From contig DDZY01000040.1 in NCBI GenBank assembly GCA_002346525.1, positions 19,832 to 28,475 of the forward strand: a stretch of 8,644 nt of DNA. Reading direction: 5' to 3'. The notes under the pieces are model-generated. The model worked only from the letters and a program-made list of their open reading frames with translations, was not told the origin of the DNA and did not search any database. Every line of letters begins with the position of its first letter. Within the stretch, counting starts at the first letter, position 1. Below are positions 1 to 5,628 of this stretch, one piece after another. Origin of the DNA: Proteobacteria bacterium UBA2996 (GTDB lineage Bacteria; Pseudomonadota; Gammaproteobacteria; Arenicellales; UBA868). A program made the position numbers and the translations under genes.

Positions 1-830
1 CGCGCAATCCATCGGAGGCAGTCGGGATCATGGCCCATCATGACATCGGCGCCCATGATAGCCTGCATGACTTCCACGTGCATTGGGCTCGTGATGGCTG
101 AAGTCATTCCTGCCCCCATCGCCATAGTAAGAAACGCGGCATTGAGGCCATTGCGATTGGGCAGCCCGAAACTGACGTTTGACGCACCGCAGGTGCTGTT
201 GACTTTGAGTTCGTCCCGCAAGCGGTGGAGAATATGCATCACCTGACGCCCGGCATCATTAAGCGCGCCAATTGGCATCACCAGCGGATCCACCACGACA
301 TCCTCAGCCGGAATCCCGTGATCTGCTGCCCGTTCGACGATTTTCTTGGCCACAGCAAAGCGCTCATCGGGATCTTCCGATATACCCGTTTCATCGTTAG
401 AGATCGCCACCACAGCGGCGTCGTACTTTTTTACCAGCGGCAGCACCTGTTCCAACCGCTCTTCTTCTCCGGTCACTGAATTGACCAGCGGTTTCCCCTG
501 ATAAACAGATAGTCCCGACTCCAAGGCTGCAACGATTGAGGAATCGATCGATAAAGGCACATCCGTGAGAGACTGCACGAGCTTTACGCAGTCGGCCAGA
601 ATGGCCGGCTCGTCAGCTAACGGAATACCCGCATTGACATCGAGCATGTGAGCACCCGCGGCGACCTGTGCCAGCGCATCCGCCTCGACACGGCTGTAAT
701 CGCCCTCCCTCATCTCGGCTGCCAGAATCTTTCGCCCGGTTGGATTGATTCGCTCTCCAATCACGCAGAAAGGCTGATCAAATCCGATCCTGACTTCCTT
801 TGTCGCTGAACTGACAACTGTTACTGTCAC
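1..830 (-). CDS. Methyltetrahydrofolate:corrinoid methyltransferase (pterin-binding, AcsE/MetH-type), 3' end cut by window
   Basis: This enzyme transfers the N5-methyl group between methyl-tetrahydrofolate and the cobalt of a corrinoid protein in the cytoplasm. I translated 276 codons from a GTG at 830; an in-frame TAA lies directly upstream, so no earlier start exists. A GAGGA ribosome site (842-838) sits 7 bases ahead and overlaps the metF stop, which suggests translational coupling. The pterin-binding TIM-barrel motifs appear in order: GERINPTGRK (25-34), LDVNAG (63-68), PLSIDSS (92-98), NSVTGE (117-122), VDPLVMP (180-186) and GASNVSFGLPNR (215-226). The Asn in SNVS matches the pterin-contacting Asn of the Moorella AcsE enzyme. 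AcsE is about 262 residues, so this form runs longer and its C-terminus is missing here. Dihydropteroate synthase shares the fold, but the motif set and the corrinoid and MTHFR neighbours favour the methyltransferase. The physiological direction is unknown. Confidence 0.92.
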   Translation of the reverse strand, partial: MTVTVVSSATKEVRIGFDQPFCVIGERINPTGRKILAAEMREGDYSRVEADALAQVAAGAHMLDVNAGIPLADEPAILADCVKLVQSLTDVPLSIDSSIVAALESGLSVYQGKPLVNSVTGEEERLEQVLPLVKKYDAAVVAISNDETGISEDPDERFAVAKKIVERAADHGIPAEDVVVDPLVMPIGALNDAGRQVMHILHRLRDELKVNSTCGASNVSFGLPNRNGLNAAFLTMAMGAGMTSAITSPMHVEVMQAIMGADVMMGHDPDCLRWIA

Positions 831-837
831 TTACCTG

Positions 838-842
838 TCCTC
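838..842 (-). promoter_or_regulatory. Ribosome binding site for the GTG-started methyltransferase, overlapping the metF stop
   Basis: On the minus strand GAGGA occupies 842-838, 7 bases before the GTG at 830, and shares bases with the metF TGA stop (843-841). It supports the GTG start and suggests that ribosomes finishing metF reinitiate on this gene. Confidence 0.6.
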
Positions 843-1851
843 AAGTTTGTTGACCAGGCTGGTCGTTACTGACACCCGGGTACCACGGAATTCTCCCTTC
901 CAGCACACCCGACTCCCCCACAATGTCGCGCACCCGCTCTTCCTGCTTGTACGCCATGATATGGACACCATGTACCCCTTCGATCTCCCGAACTGCCTGG
1001 ATCATTTCCACGCAGATACGGACTCCCTCTTCTTTTTGATCCTGGGCACCCAACAATCGCTTGATCACCGCATCGGGGATATGGACTCCAGGAACGTTAT
1101 CCCTAATCCAAGAAGCCGTTCGCGCAGAGGGCATGGGGCCGACACCGACAAGAATATAGCAACGCTCGGTGAGGCCCATATCGCGGACACGGCTCATGTA
1201 TTCCTGTAAGCGCTCCAGATCAAAACAATATTGCGTCTGGACAAACTGGGCGCCTGCATTGATCTTTTTCTCCAACCTAATGGGACGATAATCCAGCGGG
1301 GGTCCAAAGGGATTGGCGGCAGCTCCCAGAAAAACCCGCGGCGGCGTTGTCAGCTTGCGGCCGCTCAAAAACGCACCGTCATCGCGCATCGTCGTGACGG
1401 TTTGCAGCAGACTGATGCAGTCGAAATCAAAAACCGGTTTGGCATCAGGTTGATCGCCTGCCTGCACGCCGTCACCGGTAAGGCACAAAATATTGGTGAC
1501 ACCCATGGCCGCCGCGCCGAGCACGTCCCCCTGAATGGCAATGCGGTTGCGGTCGCGACATGACACCTGCATCACCATTGCATAGCCTTTTCGAGTAAGC
1601 AGCGAACATACTCCCACGCTCGACATGTGGCAGTTGGCGCCGGAACCGTCCGTCGCATTAATCGCATCCACACAGCCGTCAAATACGCTCGCCCGCTCAT
1701 ACACCGCCTCGGCGTCTGCTGCATCAGGCGGGGCGATCTCTGCAGTCACGGCAAACTTGCCGCTGCGCAGGACTCGCTCCAGACGACCCGCCGAGACATG
1801 CCCTTCGAGGATAGGCAGCGGTTGTCCAGGATCACTGGTAACGGGGTGCAT
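841..1851 (-). CDS. metF: 5,10-methylenetetrahydrofolate reductase, MetF-like flavoprotein
   Basis: The family interconverts 5,10-methylene-THF and 5-methyl-THF using FAD, in the cytoplasm. From ATG 1851 the protein is 336 residues; E. coli MetF is 296. The three key positions of the MetF active site are visible: Glu38 in TAEIAPP (E. coli Glu28), Asp127 in LTGD (Asp120) and Gln207 in TQYCFD (Gln183). The frame stays open upstream to 2001, but those 50 extra codons lie inside the preceding gene and do not look like MetF. The ATG at 1851 has an AGGA site (1863-1860) 8 bases ahead, overlapping the upstream TAG stop. The gene directly follows the MetV-like gene and precedes the methyltransferase, each junction being about 10 bases, so the three are probably cotranslated. 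The electron donor may not be NADH, because MetV-type partners feed MetF in acetogens. Confidence 0.93.
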   Translation of the reverse strand: MHPVTSDPGQPLPILEGHVSAGRLERVLRSGKFAVTAEIAPPDAADAEAVYERASVFDGCVDAINATDGSGANCHMSSVGVCSLLTRKGYAMVMQVSCRDRNRIAIQGDVLGAAAMGVTNILCLTGDGVQAGDQPDAKPVFDFDCISLLQTVTTMRDDGAFLSGRKLTTPPRVFLGAAANPFGPPLDYRPIRLEKKINAGAQFVQTQYCFDLERLQEYMSRVRDMGLTERCYILVGVGPMPSARTASWIRDNVPGVHIPDAVIKRLLGAQDQKEEGVRICVEMIQAVREIEGVHGVHIMAYKQEERVRDIVGESGVLEGRIPWYPGVSNDQPGQQT

Positions 1852-1861
1852 GCTATGCGTC

Positions 1862-2323
1862 CTACTCAAAGAAGCGCAGGTCACGCTTTTTTCGCACTTC
1901 CCGGAGCCACGAGGATCGGCCGCGCTGGCCCTGTGCCAATGGAGGCTGCACCGTGGCAATACGGGTTTGGTCTCGCATCCGCTGACTGCCTTCCCATGCA
2001 TCTACCCAGACACAACGCATCGTGGACTCCACTTCACAGTAACCGTCAGACCTGACCCCACCGCAAGGGCCGTTACGAAGCTCCTTTGGGCAATTCATCG
2101 GGCACGACATCCCCGTCTGACTCAACACGCAGGAACCACACATTTGACAGTCAAACATTGCGCTTTTTACCGATTTTTCGACGGCACGGATGGGCTTTTC
2201 TATCCGTGAATAGCCGATCCACAGCCAGAACGGATGCAACGCAATCAAAATCCCCTCAAAGCATTGATAGAGCCACTCGAGTTTTCGCGAATTGCGCACC
2301 GACCACTGCCTTAAAGCATACAT
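1862..2323 (-). CDS. Cysteine-rich MTHFR_C / MetV-like protein, predicted metal-cluster partner of MetF
   Basis: A 153-residue protein of the MTHFR C-terminal family (Pfam MTHFR_C). In acetogens the corresponding MetV subunit binds MetF and carries metal clusters. The N-terminal part (about 1-55) is rich in aromatic residues and has the typical family opening (LRQWSVRNSRKLEWLY, 4-19). The core holds eight cysteines at 59, 62, 65, 74, 78, 87, 96 and 104, within CQMCGSC, SCPMNCPK, RNGPCGG, YCEV and RCVWVDAW; Cys21 lies outside it. Eight cysteines could hold two [4Fe-4S] clusters, or iron-sulfur plus zinc; this is inference. The C-terminus (about 115-153) is basic and probably flexible. The start is ATG 2323, 9 bases after the preceding stop, with no clear Shine-Dalgarno, so translation may depend on the upstream gene. 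The order metV-metF matches that of acetogens. Confidence 0.85.
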   Translation of the reverse strand: MYALRQWSVRNSRKLEWLYQCFEGILIALHPFWLWIGYSRIEKPIRAVEKSVKSAMFDCQMCGSCVLSQTGMSCPMNCPKELRNGPCGGVRSDGYCEVESTMRCVWVDAWEGSQRMRDQTRIATVQPPLAQGQRGRSSWLREVRKKRDLRFFE

Positions 2324-2332
2324 GGTCAGAGT

Positions 2333-2650
2333 CTATTCTGAAGCGCACTCGGAATCCGCAACCCCTTTGGCACGAATCAGAGCCAGCAGGTCTTCCTCGG
2401 AAAACCCGGCTTCCAGTTCCTGTGCCCTCGCCTGGACCGCGGCTTCAAGATCAGCATCATCACAACTGATGGTCTCGCGCCGCCATTCGCTCATGTATGC
2501 ATCTGAGGACCCCTTGCCCGCACGCATGGCAGCCCGGTCAATCGCCTCCTGAAATCTCTGACTCAACAGGATCTTTCGGGTATCCCGGCCCTTGCGGGCC
2601 ATAACCTGAGAGGGGATGTCGCGCCAGAACACGGTAATCAGTTTTGCCAT
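2333..2650 (-). CDS. PF13769 'virulence factor' family small protein of a one-carbon cluster
   Basis: A 105-residue soluble protein matching the family annotated as 'virulence factor' (PF13769). Its diagnostic opening is LITVFWRDIP (4-13), followed by LLSQRFQEAIDRAAMRAG (28-45) and DAYMSEWRR (50-58). The C-terminal half is acidic and probably helical. There is no signal peptide or membrane segment. GGAG (2660-2657) sits 6 bases before ATG 2650, a good ribosome site. It lies between DUF1638 and the MetV-like gene in a uniform block of folate and corrinoid methyl-transfer genes. The name 'virulence factor' therefore tells little, and a role in methyl transfer, complex assembly or cluster maturation is more likely. 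No catalytic motif is evident, and the molecular function is unknown to me. Confidence 0.82.
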   Translation of the reverse strand: MAKLITVFWRDIPSQVMARKGRDTRKILLSQRFQEAIDRAAMRAGKGSSDAYMSEWRRETISCDDADLEAAVQARAQELEAGFSEEDLLALIRAKGVADSECASE

Positions 2651-2702
2651 GAGTTACTCCGCTCCTCTAAAGAGAAATTGGAATCGAAAAACCTGCCAGT
2701 GA

Positions 2703-3326
2703 TCAACTGTCTGTCATTGGTATCTTGGCAAACGCTGCCAAACTTGTCTCCAACTCACCAAAGCCCGTCCGCACATGCTCGAACTCCAGTCCCAGCGTGT
2801 CGGCCGCCGAACGCGCCATTGCGAGCACATCGGGTAAATCAGATTGTGACAGGTACACGAGCTTCGTGTAATGCGAGAAATACATCTCTTTCAGTTCTGG
2901 GTGAGCTCGGATGCCGAGTTCTTCCATTACCAGTCGCTCGAAATGCCTCGCCAGAAAATCGGTCAAGTAAAACACGCCCGGCTCCTCTTCGTGTCTTTTC
3001 AAAAAAGCGTCGGATCCCCAGAAAAACTGATAGCAGTGGGCTCCGGGCAATCTTTCCACGCCTTCTTCAGCCAACACTTTGTCCAATTGCCCGCCTGTAC
3101 CGCAATCGGCGTAAGCCACGAAAATTGACGTGAAATGATCTCGACTTTCCCAAATTTTCTTACGGACAGCAGGGGCAATTTGCTCCGGGTGGTTATGCAA
3201 ACTCGCCGGAAGGCACTCAACTTTTAAATGTTCCCAACGATTGCTTTCGAACAATGTTGTGATCTCATGCGCCAGCGCTCCGCATGCAATGACCAGGCTG
3301 GTTCGGGAAGAAGAACTAAACGACAT
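2703..3326 (-). CDS. DUF1638 family protein associated with corrinoid methyltransferases
   Basis: A 207-residue soluble protein recognised as DUF1638. Family-like features are the strand IACGAL (13-18), the HNHP motif (44-47), FVAYADCGTGGQLD (69-82) and GAHCYQFFWG (95-104). Four cysteines (15, 38, 75, 98), each in or near a motif, together with His44, His46 and His97, could form a metal or corrinoid-related site; this is inference. The C-terminal half (about 110-207) looks helical, with TDFLARHFERLV and SQSDLPDVLAMARSAADTLG. From general knowledge, DUF1638 genes often sit beside methyltransferase and corrinoid-protein genes in methanogens and Proteobacteria, and the context here agrees. No function is established to my knowledge. 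The ATG at 3326 has AGGA 10 bases upstream, a rather long spacing. A 120-base gap with a stem-loop separates it from the corrinoid gene. Confidence 0.82.
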   Translation of the reverse strand: MSFSSSSRTSLVIACGALAHEITTLFESNRWEHLKVECLPASLHNHPEQIAPAVRKKIWESRDHFTSIFVAYADCGTGGQLDKVLAEEGVERLPGAHCYQFFWGSDAFLKRHEEEPGVFYLTDFLARHFERLVMEELGIRAHPELKEMYFSHYTKLVYLSQSDLPDVLAMARSAADTLGLEFEHVRTGFGELETSLAAFAKIPMTDS

Positions 3327-3373
3327 AACGGAAGAGTCCTATCGCTGAGAAGTCACCGCCGATGTGTAACAGA

Positions 3374-3391
3374 CGGAGTATTGTTACTCCG
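3374..3391 (-). repeat. Intercistronic stem-loop between the corrinoid and DUF1638 genes
   Basis: A perfect 7-base-pair inverted repeat, CGGAGTA at 3374-3380 and TACTCCG at 3385-3391, encloses a 4-base loop (ACAA in the transcript). It lies in the 120-base gap after the corrinoid stop. Downstream in the transcript the sequence is only mildly U-rich (TCTGTTAC), so it is not a textbook terminator. It may be a leaky terminator, a 3'-end protecting hairpin or a processing site. Confidence 0.5.
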
Positions 3392-3446
3392 GATTACGGT
3401 CAAACAAGCGAGGTCCCAGCGAACTGAGTGACAGCGCAAATCTGCG

Positions 3447-4145
3447 TCAGGCCGCTGCCCGTTTCTCCGCAACAAGTTGCTTGGCAGTCTCAACTGCCAC
3501 CGCTGCATCGCGACAGTAGGCATCTGCGCCAATGGCCTGACCAAATTCCTCATTCAGTGGTGCACCGCCAACCAGGACGATGTAGTCGTCCCGGATGCCC
3601 TGCTCTACCAGCGTGTCAATCACGACCTTCATATAGGGCATGGTTGTCGTCAGCAAAGCGGACATTCCGAGAATATCCGGTTTGTGTGTCTCGATCGCCT
3701 CGAGATAATTTTCCACAGGATTGTTGATACCGATATCAAACACTTCGAAACCCGCGCCTTCCAGCATCATGCCGACGAGGTTTTTGCCGATGTCATGGAT
3801 GTCTCCCTTCACGGTGCCGATGACAACCCTACCGACCGTTTCCGCTCCAGTCTCGGCAAGCAGGGGTCGCAATATGGCCATGCCGCCTTTCATGGCATTC
3901 GCGGCCATCAATACTTCCGGCACGAAAAGGATGCCGTCCCGGAAATCAATCCCGACAATCCGCATCCCTTCAACCAGGGCGTCAGCCAGCACTTTATCCG
4001 CCGCCCAGCCTCGCTCCAGAAGAATGTTGGTGCCCTCTTCGATTTCCTCCTTTAAACCATCGTAGAGGTCATCGTGCATCTGCTCGACGAGTTCCTCGTC
4101 GGAGAGCGTACTCAGATCCAGATCATCAGATTCTTCTTCAGTCAT
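3447..4145 (-). CDS. Cobalamin-binding methyltransferase corrinoid protein (MtbC/MtgC/MetH B12-domain type)
   Basis: This protein carries the methyl group on cobalt between two methyltransferases. The 232 residues form an acidic N-terminal tail (1-37), a helical cap (about 20-100) with the family signature FVPEVLMAANAM (74-85), and a Rossmann-like B12-binding domain (about 104-226). The cofactor motif is complete: DxHxxG at Asp115, His117 and Gly120 in GDIHDIGKN, SxL at Ser162-Leu164, and GG at 193-194, with spacings of 41 and 28 residues as in MetH. His117 should be the lower cobalt ligand. The ATG at 4145 follows GAGAG by 11 bases, so the ribosome site is weak. It is the first gene of the one-carbon block, preceded by 226 bases with stem-loops. 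The partner methyltransferase that gives its substrate class is outside the window, so it cannot be assigned to methylamines, betaine or methionine. Confidence 0.93.
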   Translation of the reverse strand: MTEEESDDLDLSTLSDEELVEQMHDDLYDGLKEEIEEGTNILLERGWAADKVLADALVEGMRIVGIDFRDGILFVPEVLMAANAMKGGMAILRPLLAETGAETVGRVVIGTVKGDIHDIGKNLVGMMLEGAGFEVFDIGINNPVENYLEAIETHKPDILGMSALLTTTMPYMKVVIDTLVEQGIRDDYIVLVGGAPLNEEFGQAIGADAYCRDAAVAVETAKQLVAEKRAAA

Positions 4146-4371
4146 AACGGGAGAACTCTCAGGGAGATCGCATTGGCGGAACAGCCGACAATTCTATGGG
4201 TCAGCCTGCCGTGCAGTGTTTCGACCGCGACACAGCACCGTCGTATCGCGACACTTGAAATAAACGACAGTATTTCTCTCGAAATAACGCCCAGATCCAA
4301 CAGGGGGAAGGATTCTAACGAAACCGACTAACCGGTGTAATCCTAGGAACTGACCACCCCGACTCAGGGAA
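4146..4371 (-). promoter_or_regulatory. Structured leader / promoter region of the corrinoid gene
   Basis: No gene is visible in this 226-base gap. On the minus strand it holds three potential hairpins. One is TATTTC-GAGA-GAAATA (4286-4271), a 6-base-pair stem with a GNRA-type loop. The second has 9-base arms, GTGCTGTGT and ACACTGCAC, with one mismatch and a 10-base loop (4238-4211). The third has 8-base arms with one mismatch and a 5-base loop (4192-4172). None is followed by a U run. A nested inverted repeat also lies at 4344-4309. I could not match the region to a known cobalamin, SAM or SAH riboswitch consensus by eye. Confidence 0.4.
4312..4341 (-). promoter_or_regulatory. Candidate sigma70-type promoter for the one-carbon block
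   Basis: On the minus strand ATTACA (4341-4336, 4 of 6 to TTGACA) is followed after 18 bases by TAGAAT (4317-4312, 5 of 6 to TATAAT). It would give a leader of about 160 bases before the corrinoid ATG. It lies within a nested inverted repeat (AGGATT/AATCCT with ACCG/CGGT inside). Such matches arise by chance, so support is weak. Confidence 0.27.
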
Positions 4372-5601
4372 TCAGGACATTCGAACAAACAATCCCGACC
4401 GGGGTTTGGGATCGAAACAGGTGGATTTTGGCGGCATGACTTCGCCTGCGTCTGCGACCGCCATCAGTTCGCCCATCGACGTGGGGAAACAGGCAATACC
4501 TAACTGCCATCCCTCGCGAACGCGCTGTATCAAACCTGCGATCCCGCTATCGCCAGTCACATAGTCCAGTCTGGGATCTTTCCTGGCGTCCTCGATGCCC
4601 AACACCAGTGCCAGCACCCGCTCCTGCAGTATCGCGACATCCAGATTATTGACGGGCGAAGGATCCTGTGGTTCAGACCGGAGAGTGGCGGTCGCCGCAC
4701 ACCCTTCCATCAGCATCAGAAACTGGCCTTGCCGCGACGGCAACACGGCCTGATCCACAGGCATGATTTCGACAATAAAGTCGTCTTCCAGTTTACGCAG
4801 AAAGGTCTCTGGAGTAAGTTCTCCAAGATCTCTCACGCATCGGTTAAACGGCAGGACCCGTAACTCGCTCGCAGAAAACAGCACGGTCAGAAGATAGTCC
4901 CATGGGCCCTCGCCTTTGCCCTGTGCGTGCCGGCTGGCGGCATGATGCAGGGTCGAGGCCGCACGATGATGGCCATCCGTCAGATAGGTATAACGAATAT
5001 CGGCAAACCTGCTCACCAGCTTATCCAAAATCGCCGGATCACTGACCCGCCACAGACGTTGTTGGACACCGTCAGGAAGATGAAAATCCAACATCGGCTC
5101 ACTCTTGACCAGTTCTTCAACGACACCGTCAATCACGTTCGTGCCTTCATAGGCCAGACAGATTGGACTGGAGGTCGCGCCGACCGAGTCAAGATAGTGT
5201 CCCAGGCGCTCCTCATGGTCCTTGCGCGTCTCTTCGTGTTTTCGCACCAGGCCATCGCGATACTCGTCCACGGGGATTTCCGCAACGATACCGGTCTGAC
5301 TGTGGCCGTCGACGCTCAACTGGTAAATGAAAACTGAATCCTGTTCGCATTGTCGGTAAGCGCCACTGGCCAGGAGCTGGCGCAACTGATCAATATTTTC
5401 CTGAAGTAATTGTTCTTCTGTGGGCCGTTCGCCAACGGGAAAGTCGTCCACTGACCGCATCACATTAATGTAGTTCTGTGGATTCGCCGCTCGAAAGCTT
5501 CGCCGCTCATCCGGCGTCATCGAATCATAAGCGGGACCCACCACCGAACCAGCATGTTCGGAAGTGACCACGCGGGGTTGGAAAGCGCGAATCTGGGTCA
5601 C
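4372..5601 (-). CDS. DUF1015 family protein in a serine biosynthesis operon
   Basis: A 409-residue soluble protein of the DUF1015 family (PF06245), close to the usual length. Recognisable segments are GPAYDSMTPDERR (22-34), NPQNYINVMR (40-49), the charged KHEETRKDHEERLGHY (121-136), YLTDGHHRAAST (206-217) and, near the end, MPPKSTCFDPKPRSGLF. The TDGHHR element (208-213) resembles the DGHHR loop of ParB/sulfiredoxin-fold proteins, including ADP-dependent free serine kinases (SerK, SbnI). That resemblance is from memory. The gene starts with GTG at 5601; GGAG (5610-5607) is 5 bases ahead, and the overlapping ATG at 5603 is out of frame and meets TGA at once. It lies 27 bases after serC. I recall DUF1015 clustering with serA and serC in many bacteria, which suggests a role in serine or phosphoserine metabolism. 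The reaction is not established. Confidence 0.9.
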   Translation of the reverse strand: MTQIRAFQPRVVTSEHAGSVVGPAYDSMTPDERRSFRAANPQNYINVMRSVDDFPVGERPTEEQLLQENIDQLRQLLASGAYRQCEQDSVFIYQLSVDGHSQTGIVAEIPVDEYRDGLVRKHEETRKDHEERLGHYLDSVGATSSPICLAYEGTNVIDGVVEELVKSEPMLDFHLPDGVQQRLWRVSDPAILDKLVSRFADIRYTYLTDGHHRAASTLHHAASRHAQGKGEGPWDYLLTVLFSASELRVLPFNRCVRDLGELTPETFLRKLEDDFIVEIMPVDQAVLPSRQGQFLMLMEGCAATATLRSEPQDPSPVNNLDVAILQERVLALVLGIEDARKDPRLDYVTGDSGIAGLIQRVREGWQLGIACFPTSMGELMAVADAGEVMPPKSTCFDPKPRSGLFVRMS

Positions 5602-5606
5602 ATTAA

Positions 5607-5610
5607 CTCC
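5607..5610 (-). promoter_or_regulatory. Ribosome binding site deciding the GTG start of DUF1015
   Basis: GGAG at 5610-5607 is 5 bases before GTG 5601. The competing ATG at 5603-5601 forms an immediate ATG-TGA start-stop, so only the GTG can begin the conserved frame. Confidence 0.6.
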
Positions 5611-5628
5611 AAAAGCCTATCCGCACGC

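Noticed and set aside
1852..2001. N-terminal extension of the metF frame up to 2001 (50 extra codons)
   Set aside because: It lies wholly inside the MetV-like gene in another frame, does not resemble MetF, and the ATG at 1851 has its own ribosome site.
1625..2209. Plus-strand open frame of 194 codons
   Set aside because: It is antisense to metF and the MetV-like gene, both with clear family motifs; the composition is typical of a shadow frame.
3477..4055. Plus-strand open frame of 192 codons
   Set aside because: It mirrors the corrinoid protein gene, whose B12 motif and spacing are intact; no recognisable domain on the plus strand.
4143..4158. Similar sequences ending in CCGTTATG before both the corrinoid and DUF1638 starts
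   Set aside because: The match is short and imperfect (about 13 of 18) and is easily chance in a two-gene comparison.
4195..4210. Plus-strand GTCAGCCTGCC, slightly like part of a cobalamin riboswitch B12 box
   Set aside because: It is on the wrong strand for the corrinoid gene, lacks the rest of the consensus and has no adjacent conserved elements.
4359..4371. CCC-N5-GGG after the DUF1015 stop as a terminator
   Set aside because: The stem is only about three base pairs and no U run follows.
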